The notes below the pieces were generated by a model, which was not told the DNA's origin, did not search any database, and was given only the letters and a program-made list of their open reading frames with translations. Of a DNA stretch of 64,000 nucleotides, positions 10,794-25,180 are shown one piece after another (positions within the stretch are counted from its first letter, which is position 1; every line of letters starts with the position of its first letter). The translations under genes and the position numbers were made by a program. Source of the stretch: Otis tarda (lineage: Eukaryota; Chordata; Aves; Otidiformes; Otididae); the NCBI GenBank assembly GCA_026413225.1, contig CM048552.1:188700053-188764052 (forward strand), given 5' to 3'.

Positions 10794-13481
10794 GTGGTAA
10801 CAGAAAAAACCCAAACATATCACTCAAGCTGTCAGGTCTATCGTTAAACAATGCCCATATTACCTAAAGCAGAATACCTTTTTTTCCTAAGGATCCACGC
10901 CCTCCACCTCCCTCAGAAGCAAAAAATCACCACCTGGATTAGTAAGGCTTCATGTATGCATGGCCTGCAGCAGTAAGTAAATTTATTAGATTTCTGGCAA
11001 CACATTCTTAAAATAAACTTTACTAGTCTTCAAGTCTCTGCTTACTAATTTGTTTTGCGGCGCCAGACAACTTCGCCCAAAAAACATGTTCCAGCTGAAC
11101 TGAAGCAGGGTTCATTTCCTTGCCTCACAGAATAACGGGTTAAGCTCCACTACTTCAGTTACTATCCCATATGGGACTTTCTTCTGGTTTATATCTTTAA
11201 AGCAGTGCTACACACATAATAGCTTATAGGAAAACTACTGTGATTTAAAGCCTAATCAGACAAAGTGTTTAATTTGAGAGTCACAAGGCATCCTCAGCCT
11301 CAGTCTTGAAACTCATAAATAATAACAAAAAAGTGTACTGCGACCTCAGAAACGAAAGACATTCCAATAGAATAGGAGCCAGGAGAAATATACTTAAAAT
11401 AGAAATATTATATCACTTACTATTGTACTATTTTAAGAAATTCCTTTATTCTGGGAAAATAGTAGATCAATTTCCCTTTCTTTAAATCACATTCTAATTT
11501 AGACCTCGCTATGGTGAACTCCTTCATATGTGCCTAATATTTCAATGCTTGCAATATCATTCTCATACTTTAAACTCAAATGGCACATGAATGGGTGCCA
11601 TCTGAAACTGAGGCATCTACTTTTTCATAATGAATTTGAAATTGGTATTTCTCTCAAATTGGCAAATTTCCCTTCAAGAAGTAGTTGAATTTTCAACTCT
11701 AACTGTTGAACACTGTCTTTGCAGAGAATTTCCCTCCACTTTAGATGACAATCCAGACTCATAAATCTCAAATTGTACAGCCTTAAGAGGAAAATGTAGA
11801 CAAGAGAGATTAAAGAGGTTGTTGTTTGCAAAACCTACTCTAAACAATATGGAATAGCATTTCCATTTTATCAACTGGACTTGCTGTAACTCACTGAGCA
11901 CTGATAGGAAAACTATTCTTTTAACTCCATGTCAAAGTGATTGAACTGTTTTTCTTTATTAAGAGTTCACTTCCACAGACTTGAATATTCGTTCCTTTTC
12001 TGTTCTGGCAATGCAACAAATAAAATGCCCGACTGACTGGAGGAGAACAAATGTCAGGCAGGTTCATTTAACATTTACTTTTAAATCATTTCAGAGTAAT
12101 TGTACAAGGTAATCTCAAATACTTAACTTTTAATATTATTTGACCAGAGAAACTCCTTTGTAGTGCCTCTGATCCTTTTTAAGCTATGCCAAACCTATAA
12201 CCTTTTGCAGGTGATCTAGTCCTGCTTGCTCAGGATGGGCAAAGTAAAAAACTGAAAACATACAAAATTGTTGATATAGATGAGGTCAAAAAAGGGTTCC
12301 TTTTTAAATCACTGTAACTTTGCCTTAAAACAAGCCCTGTAAAGAGGTATTCAAAGATCAATAGTTCTGCTGAGGAAAGAAATATTTTTGAATTAACACT
12401 TTTTTTTTAATCTCATGACAAGTTTTTGTGTTACTTGAGGTCTATCCTATGGAACAGAACTGCATATTTCTAAGGCAGCAATTATATTATATTCCTGTAT
12501 TCTTACTTTATCTCAAATTCCTATGCTGCAGTCACAATGTACATTGCCAGATGGAAAAAAATTGGGAGAAGCCAAAAATTCCTTAAAAGATTCAAGTCAA
12601 GATGTGAGAAATCTGTTTAAATATAAAAAATAAGTACAGGAAAGTACTTCTGAAATGAAGAGCAGAATTGAAACTGTGAGTTTCCCAAGAGAGAAGCTCA
12701 ACAAGCATAAAGCAGAGGGACAGGGGACAGAAGTGACTGTGAAATTATGACAACTCAATCTCAATAGTATGTTATTTCCAACACATTATTTTTCTCTCCC
12801 TCCTTTGCTCTGCATATGAATGTAATCTTCATTTATGCTTTGAGATAAGTGTTAAATTAAATGAAAATAATCAATAGAAAAATTGCATCTTTAAAATTAA
12901 ATTTATGTTTTTATCACACAACAGATTTTAACAACTGATTTATTTATGTATGGTTCACATTTTACTCAACTTGAAAAGAGATAGGTGTTTTAGATATTAT
13001 TCCTTGTCTTAATGTACTACCAGAATACTGCAATGTCTTGAAAAGGGAAGTGGCATCTCTTCATTTATAAAAGGTTTGGCAAGATTATCTTCAAAAATTA
13101 CATCTTGACCTTCAAATACCAAGGTGTATTTTTTGACATGCCAAGTTTATTTGGCATCTCTCAGGCTTTTGAAAAATCCTTGATCAAGATTTCCAAGTCC
13201 ATTCTCCCACATGTACTCAGAAATTAAAGTCCTTCAGATTTTTCCCAAGGGCCAGGGAGGCAATGTTTTTGTCACATCAAGTCCAGCTCCCATCAAATGT
13301 GCTGGCTATCACATATAGGCAGGTGGAGGCCTGGGTATCTGTGGTCTCAAGTTTACTTTTTTTGCCTTAGAGTTCGTACAGAAATGGGTGGTAGTGCAAC
13401 CACAGCAGTTATAACATGCCAGCTAAAACAAAAGTTTCCCAGTTTTAAAGCAAGGTGTTTCTCACCCTTTTTGAAATGGAA
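10794..13481. other. Intronic sequence, no gene recognised
   Basis: AT-rich single-copy-looking DNA. Short frames around 11625-11900 on the minus strand overlap in two phases and have no domain. No repeat boundary seen. Confidence 0.45.
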
Positions 13482-13686
13482 GCCGCTTAGCACTCGCCTG
13501 TCAGGACACGACCTCAGCCTCCCGCTTGTCGCCCACTGCAGCCGATAACATCGCTGATACACAAACCAGAGCAGTTCCTCGGGCTGCAGTGCAACTGTGG
13601 GTGCTTGGGAAGTTGCTGGGAAAACTCCTCTCGCCTCAGCCTGCAGCAACCCGAACAACGTTGACGACAGTTCTGAGCTGTCATCG
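13482..13686. promoter_or_regulatory. Short CpG-dense patch, possible regulatory element
   Basis: I count 13 CpG dinucleotides in about 205 bp (for example GCCGCT, CACGAC, GTCGCC, GCCGAT, AACGTT, GACGAC), while the kilobases on either side have very few. In a CpG-depleted vertebrate intron this suggests an unmethylated element such as an intronic promoter or enhancer, or the remains of a GC-rich insertion. It carries neither CR1 nor LTR signatures and no credible reading frame. Confidence 0.35.
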
Positions 13687-16600
13687 CCTACCTCCTCCTT
13701 TTGGCTGGGGGTGTTAAACTTGTTATTTTAAACTGATTTCATGGCTGTTCAAAATACTTATTGTCTTTCCCCCACTAAATCTGCCCTTGCTACCTGTTAG
13801 GATCCTTACTACTTACAGTAGGCAGCAGCATGTCAGCAACTGAGGCCCACAGGCTTCGGGAGGCTTATTCTGCTGTGAACACCAGAGAAGCCCCAGGGAG
13901 GGAGGAGGTGGGAGCCAAAGACAAAGGTGACAAGATAACAAAGCTCACTGATTGTCAGTGAGATTAAAAGGACATCCCAGATTGAATCAGCCTGGGCCGC
14001 CCTCCTGGCAGCCCTCCTGCCAGACAAGTATAGATGGCTACAGAAATCTTTCTAGGTAATGACTGCCATCAAACTACCTGTGAAAGCCTTATTGTTTAGG
14101 AAGATGAGCTCTCCCCTAGTGTCTTGCAAGGATACTTCTTTCCCTTCTTACCTTAATTATAGAAGAAAATTAAGGACTTAGCAGGACTGATTAATGAGAG
14201 ATGCATAAGAATTAAATGCATGAATTACAGACTGCATTTTTTCTCTGTTCTATAAGACTGAACGGGTGTGGATGTCAACTGATTTAACATCAGAAGATGG
14301 GATGGCAGAAGTATTAACCTTCATATGGATAACTATGCAATATATGAAATGTCACTGATTGCAGGGCCACTGTTTGATACCTTTGGAAAGATGTACATTT
14401 GAGCCCATCTATGAAAGCTGAGTGAACAGTTGGTCAGGCTAAAGGCAATCCACTGCTGATTCTCCTGTACAAAACAATCTACATGACACAAATGGACACA
14501 TATTAAGGAAAAATATGGCAGTGATTCCTTATCTGTTTAGAGATCAATCTGAAAAGTTATGTGATACATAATAAAGTTTCAGTCATTCTCACATTTGCAC
14601 ATGTAACCTTTGTCATACAAATGCCCACATCCTTGCTAAATCGGATTCTCAACATCCTACCTGCTATAAGGCTTCTCTGTGCTAGAAAAAGTTCCCTGCT
14701 TTAACTTTGGTCTACTGGTGAGTCCTATCTTGCCACTTGGAAAGGTTGACTCTAGCCTTAAGCTTTCCAAAGAAGTACCCATTATGTAACCTATTTAAGA
14801 AAATAATTTATCTATGTATGCCTCAGTCTCCTCCCAGAGAGAGAAAATATTACTAATCTTGTTTGTAATGTCCAATGCATAAAAACGATACTAAATCTCA
14901 CTACATAAAATCTGACCTTTACTTTTAAACTGCAATTCTCTCCCTCTCTCTGTCCCAAGATAGGAGGTGCAGTTATATCAGCTAAAAGTGCTTATCAGTT
15001 CAGGTTATTGACAAGAGTAGTTACACCTATTCTTGTATAATCATTTATCTTTTACTTATTCCAGTTATTCTTTAAGTATCTTTCATATCAGAAGAGAGGG
15101 GAAAACAGTAGTAGAGTGACCAACCTTACTGCCTCTCACTTTGCTTTTAAGCTTCTCTAGTTCAAACTCACCCAGTCCTCTCCAGGAAGTTTCATACCAG
15201 GAATGATTTGGGATCTCCCTTCTGCTGTTTAACTCTGTAGGAAGTCTAACTGCAAAAGATCTTTCAGATCGCTGCCTTCTGTTCCCTATTGTAACAGAAA
15301 GCCTTATTGCTATCAAAAACTCATTAATATCCACCTAAAAAGAAGAGGCTTCTTGCCCTTCTCTCCACCTCCTATGGTGGAGCTCTTCAAAAATAGTTGA
15401 CTTAAACAGGGTGCTGCAGCCCAGAGGAGGTCTCACAGTAAGTCTTTTTTAAGCACTTTGACTTAAACATTTCAAGAGAACATCTTCTGACCTTGGAAAG
15501 TCTCTGTCCAAACATATTTCTAATCCTTTGTACATGATTCTGATCTCATGTTATTAAATTCACATATGTTACAGATTCCTCAGCTGCTGAAATAGAAACA
15601 ATAGCTCTGTCCTTCACCTCGTCACATACTCACTGAGTAGCTTCTTGGAAGGATAGTGAGCCTAATACAATCTAACACAACAGATGGAAAGCACTTTCTT
15701 TTCACTTTCTGGTTAACGAGCAACTTTCAGGCTAACTTTGATAAAGGCCTTACGTTAAAGAACATGGGAGGGAACACTGAAATGAAACTTGAGAGTGTAC
15801 TGTCTCAAAAACTACTTGTTCAATGCAGACAAATTTGCTCTATTCTGTACTTACATTAGAGGCCCATATCGTAGTCTCCTTCTTCTTTTATTGACAGATA
15901 TTTCAATCTACAATCACCAAGATGCTTTACTGTGCCTCAGCATATGAACAGGGAGACAAGACACAGTCCGTGCATCTTGTTAGAGCCATGCAAACAAGCC
16001 CCAGTTGAGCTAGTACATTTCCATGCAACAAGGGGCAATGCCACAAGCCCTGCCAGAAGCTTTACCAGTTTGATGCTCTGCTTGGCCTACTCAGTCCTGC
16101 TGATTGCTGATTTCTGAGATAGTTTGTTAAGCTCTGTCTTGAGTAGCTCAGTAAGGAACCACATTGCTCTGTAGACAGAAAAAAGTTTATTTTTGGCTAT
16201 CAGGAAATAAATGAGGAGGGTAGATTTTATCGTGGGTTCTCTCAGTGTTTTTCCACAGTGCACTCTACGGGTTGTTGGATACACTTGTCTCTCTCTTTCC
16301 TACCCATGTGTGGCCATAGAAACCATTTTCTCCTTGGTCTGTCATCACATGACCTTCTTGTGGTAAATACAGTAACTTCTTACACAGGCCATGTCTTCCA
16401 ACCTTTATTTTGAAGGTTTCTTTAATGTGCCAGCAATATATGTCAGATAAATTTCATAGCCCATTTTCACACCCGTGTCCTCACAGGGCAGTGCTTTCTC
16501 TGAGTCACATTTTGATAAGCAGAAGAAAAGCAGTTACTTAAATACATTGGAGAACAGAGCGTCAAGCCTCACGGCATGAAAGTGGGCCTGGAGTTCCATT

Positions 16601-19600
16601 CAGGCTATGGTTAAACTTTTACTTCCTAAGAGATCTTGGAGCACAGTCACTCAAAAATTGCTGGAGAGCAAGATTTGGACAGTATACTGTATAGAAGAGT
16701 TATAAGCTTTGAGGTTAATTCTTTGCTCCCTTACCAAGTATGCAAAAAGACCTGGATAAAAGAAATGTTATGTTGAAGTGCATGGAAGTTCTGTATAATA
16801 ACATATTGATTTGCAGTACCTGTAAGTATTACTGACAGATAGATATCTATATAATGCTGGAAATATTCCAGAATAACATTTAAAGTTTGAGCATATCCAT
16901 TTATGGCTTCTTCTTAAATCCTATACTGTTGAGCAAGACTAGCTTTGTAACATCAGCTTTCCATTGTCTGAGTACTAACATGCTGACTGTAAAAGCCTTC
17001 TTCGAGAAAAAACTTAGAATATCTGGAGAAGAGTATTGTGTGGATATAATATATGAAGCCAGACTTGCCTTGGGCAAGTCCCTGAGCAGGCAGACTGGAA
17101 TATATCAACAGGAAAGCCCTTACATCTTGGGTGATTCTGCCATCTATGTAGCTGTTTATGCTAAAAGAGATGGTGAAGAGAAGCTATGGTGAAATGAGGG
17201 ATCAGTGACAAAATAATTAAGGAATTTCAATAACAATCCCCATTTGGCATATCAAGCATTTTTCATGAGTTCTGAAACAGATTTGTTTGTTTGTTTGTTT
17301 TAACTAGCTAGCTATTTAATATTAATCATTTGACAAGCAGGAAGGCTGACTCCATTTTAGCAAAGAAAAATCACTGTAAATGTCAGATCTAATCAAATCC
17401 TTAAATACATGATTTCTCTGCTCTGTGTTTCCCAAAGACAGCACGTATAGTTTGATGTTACATTGAAAAAAAATTTCATCTCACCTGCCACTCGTCAATA
17501 TAAAACAACTACTCTGCAAGGAACCATTAAGACCATTCACCTCTTTTGTGCACATACTGTACCATACAGTTTTAATACTCACTCTCTTTAGAACTTTTTC
17601 TATCTCACATATAAATGTCTTTCAGACTGACTCTAAATTTTACTTTCTTCCATAATTCTGTCTTAGTGTTGACCTCATAGAATTGATATGGACCTGATTT
17701 AAAACGCAACTTCCTCAGTAGCTTTCAACAGTATGCCAGCAGATCATTTTTTCAGAGCAGTAAATCACAGTAAAATGGGACACAAGAAAGGAGTGTGAGG
17801 GGTGAAAAGAAAAACATTTGCAAAACCAGAATAAATTTGAAAAGGAATTAAAACAGTGTTTTCCTATATCAGTTTTGGTATCAAAAGAAAAGAAGGAGTA
17901 ACTAATACACTTTTGCCAAATCTAAATTTCTGCTTACACCAAACCAAATTTGATGATAGAGCATCTCCCTTCACTTAGTGTTCTAGCAAATCCACTGTTT
18001 GCAAAATAAAAAAAATTGAATGCATATTAACACAAATAGTGCAAAATTACTGTGAATTATTCCAGTGAAGTCCGGAATGCTCTCTGCAACCTAATATTTA
18101 ATATTTTAGATAAGAAATTTTTGTCTATAGTTGGCAGACAAGTGAACCCTTATAATCACTTATAAAGTCAGCAGTAACCAGGTATCCTGTAGAAATTTTG
18201 TAAAAAAAGTTTTAAAGAAAGACTCTTAATGTAGCATGATGGAAAGAGAACTAAGCCTCATGATGATTAAATAAAAGGAAATAAACTTTAACAATGTTTT
18301 GAATGCTATGCCATTAATACCATCTATTTTTATAAAGTATATACACAAACCTAAAGTATTTCTGAAATCAAAATTAATATAACATTTCAAAAAAAAGTTA
18401 TGAGTTTCTCAAAACAGTGTAAGATGTCTGAAATAAAAATTAAATAATATTTAAGTAAGCATCATATATCAATGAAAAAACATGAACAATGAACATAATG
18501 TTTAAAAGATGTTATTGCTCAGTTTTACAGCTTCAAGTACCCATAAGTTTTCTTGTCATCTCCTCCCATTAAGTGAGAATCTTTGCGTGAAACACTTTGT
18601 GTGCAATGTGAAATCTAAGTAGCAGTTTTTAGGTGTTAAATGTACTGAATTCAGCATGGCAAAATGATCAGCTTCTCACAATGGAAAAAATATTTTGCAT
18701 CCTTTTATATCTCTTAGGAACTATGCCCAAACATTCAATCCTTTTCTCCATCACAAAGGCACAACATGAGCGACAGGCAGCAGGAAGCATGGTGTCAGGG
18801 GATTTGCTTGAGTATTCTTCCCTTTACTGCAGAATTTTATCCCAGAAGTGTTTAGGAAAGTTATATTTGACTCAATACAGAAGAAGTTTTGACACTTTAC
18901 AGTCAAGAAATTTAAAGCATTCAGGTCAATAAGAGAACTGTATGTGAAAACTTTCTTTATTTCCCTACAAAATCTAAATGGTGTGTCAAGCAAACAGCTT
19001 ACAGTACTTAGAGCTTTTTCAGAGACATACTCAACAAGGTATAAATCTTTTGATTGTAGTAAGTATAATATTTATATGTTTTAACCTTTGCCAGAATATT
19101 ATTATTATCAGGACATGAAAAATTATATACATTTATGTTTTAGAGAACATAATTTCTACAATTCCCTCCATTCCTTGCATTTCAGCGCAATATTTCAAAC
19201 ACCAACAGTGAACTCAAGTTCAGCATTCATTTCTATGGTTTGAATCCGCCCAGTAGGCAGTGTGAAGTGCAATTATCAGCAAGCAATGCAGTAGGACTAC
19301 TACCAATGTATTAAGGATTATTTGTATGGAACATGGAGAATATTAATGCTAAAAGAATCTTCCAGTAGATATGTTAAAAAGATGGACATGAAATTTTTTG
19401 ACCATGCAGATTTACATTTTTCATGTAAGTTTTGGGAGGAATCTGGATTTTTACCCAACAGCTAAGTATCTTATATTTTTAAGAAGCCACATGCATTTCA
19501 CCTGATGAACTTAAGCCGGCTTTCTTTGTACACTGTTGAATGTATAAAGAAAATTAAGATGCACTACTTTCATGGAACACTCTAATACGAGATCCAACAG

Positions 19601-19894
19601 ACATGGGACATAAGTATGTTCCTACACTGCAAGTTTCTCTCTTTCTCTCTGTCTATATTTTAAACCAGAGAATTACATATGTATATGTAAATCCCTATAG
19701 ATATATACACGTATGCAAAGACTTCTGAGGAATGCATAGGGCCTGAATGCTTAGTTAAACAGTTCATTGAGGACATTGCGTTCACTCTGTATTGAAGATG
19801 AGTCTCATTCTGCAGCTTAGGTGAAGCAAATGGAGCAACAACTGTTCATTAAGACAAAGACCTGATCCGTACTTTTTCTGCTGCATAGATAGCT
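13687..19894. other. Intronic sequence, no gene recognised
   Basis: The 13805-14040 part is less AT-rich and has a direct repeat CCCTCCTGGCAG / CCCTCCTGCCAG at about 13997-14021. A stretch near 14818-14870 (GCCTCAGTCTCCTC...) loosely resembles an old MIR SINE but is too short to call. (TTTG)4 lies at 17283-17300. Otherwise AT-rich with no gene. Confidence 0.45.
17283..17300. repeat. (TTTG)n microsatellite
   Basis: Four consecutive TTTG units followed by TTT. Confidence 0.8.
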
Positions 19895-20176
19895 TGTGAT
19901 AGGACAAGGGGTAATGGGTTTAGAAGGAGGTAGGTTTAGATTAGATATTAGAAAAAAATTTTTTACAATGAGAGTTGTAGAGCACTGGAACAGGTTGCCC
20001 AGAGAGGTGGTGGATGCCCCATCCCTGGAAATGTTCAAGGCCAGGCTGGATGAGGCTCTGAGCAACCTGATCTAGTCAGGGATGTCCCTGCTCTTGCAGG
20101 GGGGCTGGACTAGATGACCTTTGGAGGTCCCTTCCAACTCTAACCATTCTATGATTCTATGATTCTATGATTCTAT
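19895..20176 (+). mobile_element. CR1 LINE 3' end, 5'-truncated
   Basis: Begins in the last ~75 codons of ORF2 (GTGATAGGACAAGGGGTAAT) and runs to four ATTCTATG-type units. The ORF2 C-terminus reads [19 protein letters not shown] and ends in LSNLI then TAG, as in the family. The poly-A/poly-T run (7 A, 6 T) keeps the family frame, unlike the copy at 50.5 kb. The tail is regular, suggesting a fairly young insertion. Confidence 0.92.
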
Positions 20177-20412
20177 ACCAGATGTTCACCAGTGAGATGT
20201 AGTTCATATCAGCAACATAAATGTGATTAATTATGCTCACAGTACCACTCTCACACAAATTTTATAATTTTTTTAATGTTCACATTATGCATTAGGATTT
20301 ATTTTTAATCTCACAGAAAATTCAAGTCTTTAACTCAGAACTGGAAGAATCTGTGTAACAGGCTGAGCATTAATTCTCTTTATCTGTCTGAAATAAATCA
20401 ATAATATGGATG

Positions 20413-20462
20413 ATAATAATAATATTATTATGGCTAACAATAATATTGATAATAATAATATT
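20413..20462. repeat. AAT/ATT repeat containing a perfect palindrome
   Basis: Alternating AAT and ATT triplets; 20416-20431 is a perfect 16-bp palindrome (ATAATAATATTATTAT). Confidence 0.8.
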
Positions 20463-23400
20463 TCTCTGTATGAAGCAAAGTGAAACACACTGCAGATCTC
20501 CAGAGTCATGTTTTAGTATTAATGGTTCCATTCTACCTGCCTCCCACGACAACACCTACAGGTAGTGATTCCAAGAGTGATTCCCCATGAACCTAATCCA
20601 GGACTGCAGCAGACTCCCACAGCCCACACAAGAGAAATCAGTTCACACAGTTTCCCAAGACACACAATTAAACTTCCCATTCTGCCAGTAAATCAAGACC
20701 AAGCACACTGTTTTTAAGTGGAAAAGGTATACTGTTCCCTTCCCAACACAGTTACGTCAGGCAATCTCTCCTACCTTCAGTAATGCAGTTTAACTTGGTA
20801 TAACACAGCGAGCTGTCATCTCTCATTACTCAGACTTTCACCTGGAGAACATCAAGCCTTTGGGGTGGACACTACTAAGCCCCTGCTGGTTCCACACAGC
20901 TTGACTCACTAGAAACACCCCAATAAATAAAGAGATTGTAGGGAGCAATATTCTGGCAAAAAATGTGATGGTTATCCCAAGCAGAAAACTCTTTTCAGTG
21001 CCTATGGCATTCCTTTATCTATTCTCTCCACTGAACATACATATTCATGCCACCCTTTACTGGAATGACAACACTTATGCCTCACTGCAGAGGGCTTTGC
21101 TGGGTGAGTACACGTAGCTCACAATTGTAACCGCAGCCCAAATCCTTGCCTTTTACAAATGATCAGGCTCTAGACCTGCTGGTTCTAGCAAATGCAGTTC
21201 CTTTACTGTTCTTGCCAGGACTCTCTACGCAGGGAGACGTTACTGCATTGAATTACATTCATGCTACATTAGACAGGTTTTTTTTTTGAAAAACATTTAT
21301 TGGGGTTTGTTTCACCTAACTTTGGACACTGTAGATGTCCGTACCCTAAGACAGTTATCCTAAGCATCCATTGTAGCCTGTGAAAGTCTAGTCAGTGATT
21401 AGGATTCTGTTGCCTAAAGATAACTATTTAGAGGCATTTGAGATGTGTTAATGTATTCGGAACATATGCAGAGGGATGGCAAATATAACACCAGATTGAC
21501 AGGAAACCCATGCCCTTCTGCAGGGCTGGAGAGAAGTCAGGCAGGTTGGCTGGGGCACCTAACACTGCACTCAGTCCTATGCTGAGGGAACTGAACCTTG
21601 CCCAACAGTGTCTTGAGAGCTCTTCAGCTCATCCTAAAGAAGACACCAGCATCAGCTGAATAGTTTACTAATTCCTGACTCTACCATTTAGATCTTAATG
21701 GACCACAATGGGACCTTAGATAGCTAGATACATTCAGAAACCTGTATTTAGACATCTAACTTTCTGTGTCTTCAATCTAGCACAAACTCCCACGCTTAAT
21801 GTTTAAACCTTCTTTTTTTTCAGGGAGGGGACTATGCAGATTGAAAAACAAATCTCATGTTACATGGCAGCTGACTGTACTGCTAAAAAAGAGATTTGCA
21901 AGCCCTACCCCTCGGCACTATGTCTTTGAGATGATTGTGTGGATGTTTGTCTGCATCAAACAGGCAGCCTGAAGCAATATGCAAACAGGGTATGACAGGA
22001 ACATTTCACAGAGCAGGGCAGTGAAGGAGGTAGTATCCATTTCAGTGCTGGTCTCAGATTGCCTTAAACTGACTGAAAATGCATCTCAGCCATGGCTTCA
22101 TGTATGCATTCAGCAAGTACAGACTGAGCACTGCCTAAGAAATCGGGAACTCCCTGCTCCTCCATGGGCTCTCAGTTCCAGCTTCTGCTCTCTCCCCTCC
22201 CTGGAGCTGGCACACATAGTTGTGTGGCCATTTAAAGAACCACTCTAGGGAACTGATCTGTAGCAGAACTAAATGTGGAAAGAAACTGTTTAATTTTAAT
22301 TTGGCTGATTTCCCTGACCTAGAGTTCATGGCATAGCAATATGAATGCTTGTGTCAGTGTAAGGGAGGCAGCAGCACAGAGGCAAATACCAGGGCTGGAG
22401 AGAGAGCAGGACCACTGCGCTTGGCAGCAATGCCATCTCTCGATGCTGAAAGTAAACCTTTATGCTGTCATTCCTTGCTGGTATAAATCAGAGTGTAAAT
22501 CTGGCCATTATTCTGAAAAGTGAGTTTTCCATGTTATTTCCACTAAGAAACAAACTTCATCCTTGAGTCTTATACATAATGTAGAGTGTAACCAAGGAAC
22601 ACACACTTTGATGCTGACACAAATCACATCACTTTTAACAACACGAAAATGATTCCTGGTAGAAGCCAGGAGTTGTTGTGGCAACCATTTAAAGAGGTCA
22701 TAAGGTTCCAGCCTTACAATGCTTCCCAAGAAAATCAAAAGAACACAGATACTCAAGCTTTCTGTTACGGTTCCTTTCCATCAGACCCACTGGCCAGGAC
22801 GCTAACGCGACTGAAGGACAAAGCTTTCTGAAATGTTGCAACTTGCTCCTTTTGATCATTTGTGAGGCACTACCTTGCATCTAATTGCCTTAGCCCACCG
22901 GCCACCCACTTTAAAGGTAAGAAGTCATGCCACAAAACAGAGATTTGATATCCCAACAGGAAAAGGACACACACACACAAAATCTAACCCTTTAAGAGTT
23001 AATTCCCTTAAACTCATGCTTTACATACACACCCACAGATACCTTCCTACAACACACCAACATGTAGCATGTATAGCACCCACAAGAATGAATTCTAAAG
23101 TGAATATATGACTTAAAAAATAAATTAATTAAATGAACAGAAGTCTGGTTTGTTTCATTTACAGAAGCAAAAAAAAAAAAAAGAGGGAATTTATCTGATT
23201 AACAGTGTAGTACTTCTAACAATGTGCTAAATATAAAAATCTACATCACTATTAGGAAATAAAAAATACACTTTGTTTTTGCAGACCTCATTAGCTTGAG
23301 AAATGTCTTAAAGTAGTCACTTCTGAATACATCCATAATTGCATTTTGTTTACTAAACCATTCAACATCTTGAGCTCACAAAAGAGCAAAAGATGAATAG

Positions 23401-23774
23401 TATGGGTCTCATCTGAAAATTGAGATCTGTGTATTAGCTGCTCCCTTCTGCAATGCTGGAAGTGAGTGCTCCTTCCATACACACCAGCCTTGTAAACACT
23501 TACATGAGTGACTTTTTTCAGCCTAGTACTCTTACGGATATCAAAGCTATTCACATAGATAAGTATGTGAATGATTGAGCCAGAAACAGGTATTTGCTGG
23601 AAAATTCTTTTTTCATTGTTTACTTACATATTAGAGAATAAACAGATCTGTCTGACTGTGACAGACATCAGGGCAAAAGCAGTGAAGAAAAGGCACTCTA
23701 AGTAAGATGAATCTGAACAATGTGTTCTTCAGTTTTCTTTGTTCCTCTTGATCATGTTACAGTAAATGTAACTA

Positions 23775-23792
23775 ACACACACACACACACAC
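23775..23792. repeat. (AC)9 microsatellite
   Basis: Nine uninterrupted AC units flanked by A-rich sequence. Confidence 0.9.
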
Positions 23793-24950
23793 AAAATAAA
23801 CTTCACATTAACCTCTGGCACCAATTAAACTATCTCAGCATTTCATGTTTGTTCAAGTTCATTTTAAATGCCATGATGTTTTAATAGCACATGACAGTGC
23901 ATGCAAGAGAATCACTATATTCTCTTGCACACAGCTCATGGAGGATACGGAAAGAATCTCAGATCTAACTCAGTTTCACTGTTTTTCAGATTAATCTGAG
24001 CCTACAATAAGGCAAGGCTTGCATCCTGTGCCCACAGTAATGGTAGGAGCATATAAAAAAATCCATCTTTAAAACATGTACAATCTGCACACAAAAGGTG
24101 ATAGTAATCATTCCAGACACAGAAGAATAGGTCTGTGAATGAAAAAAAAAACAGCAATAAAAATTGAAGGAGATTTATTCATGCACTACATAAGGGGTCC
24201 CAGCATGACATTTCAGTGCTTCACTATAAGAGGCACATAATAATCAATGCCTAGCCCACAGACTTTATTATTTTATCATCTCACTGGCTGTTTTAGTTGC
24301 AAGAACTTTATCAGATATTTTTCAATTTCTCTATTCACTATTTAGGAAACCTGGCAGAGTAGCTTCCAGTACCACTTTCAGCTTTTCGTTTATTTCATAC
24401 ATCCTAAAATAAACTAGTTTGTAATTTTAAATACAACAAATCCTGTGACATGTTTTCTGGTTTATATTAAAAAATCCAAATATTAATCATAAAATAAAAG
24501 GCCAAGCACTCTAAAAAGGACTTATTTTTGTTCCTTCTCTACTTTAAATGGGGAATTTTCAAACATCAGTTCACACAAATGAGCCTTGTCTTACACAACA
24601 GCCTTTTACTCTGGTAATACAACTGTAGGTATCTCAGACATCCCATGAACAAGGATGGCGAGAGAATGAAAAAATCTTGCTTCCAGCAGCCCAAGTATTG
24701 TAGTCTCATGTAATTAACATCATATCCATCAAGGGTGTAGGATCTCAAGCAATACACAAATGCAGGCAAAGTATAGTTTTCAAAATCAGCATCAATAACG
24801 TAAGTGTTAACTTAGAGGTACAAAGAAGGTGTGAGAGTTTTTTGTGAGAGATTAGCAGTGTTCAGTAGCATGGCTTCAGTCATGCCATCAGTATTTTCTA
24901 ATTTGTTTAATTTATTTTCAAGCAGAATTTCACAGTCTACATTACAAAAT

Positions 24951-25180
24951 CATGCCTATCTTCAAGAAGGGCAAGGAGGAGGATGCAAGCAACTATAGGC
25001 AGGTCAGCGTCTTCTAATCTCTAGGAAGGTGATGGAGCAAATAGTCCTGGAAATCATTTCCAAACACATGAAGGATAAGAAGGTGACAGAGAGGAGTAAG
25101 TATGGAGTTACAAAGATTAAAGCATGCCTGATGAATTACGGACTTAGATAAGTGGGCAGTGTGATGGATTGAAAACTGGG
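24951..25180 (+). mobile_element. Older CR1 LINE, left part (split by a younger CR1)
   Basis: Starts within the reverse-transcriptase region (ATGCCTATCTTCAAGAAGGG encodes the MPIFKKG motif, followed by a decayed NYRQVS box) and runs to GATGGATTGAAAACTGGG, where homology to this CR1 stops. It resumes at 25805. Several frameshifts and stops show it is well decayed. The next expected CR1 bases (CTGAATG...) appear only after the inserted element. Confidence 0.75.

Larger units (their letters stand above)
20177..24950. other. Intronic sequence, no gene recognised
   Basis: AT-rich, with an AAT-repeat palindrome at 20413-20462 and (AC)n tracts near 22967-22979 and 23775-23792. Several short plus-strand frames near 21980-23110 have no domain. 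Confidence 0.45.

Noticed and set aside
14818-14870. Possible MIR SINE core
   Set aside because: Only GCCTCAGTCTCCTC and a loose following stretch match; too short to call.
15083-15334. Minus-strand frame of 83 codons with some LINE-like flavour
   Set aside because: No alignable reverse-transcriptase or CR1 motif; resemblance too vague.
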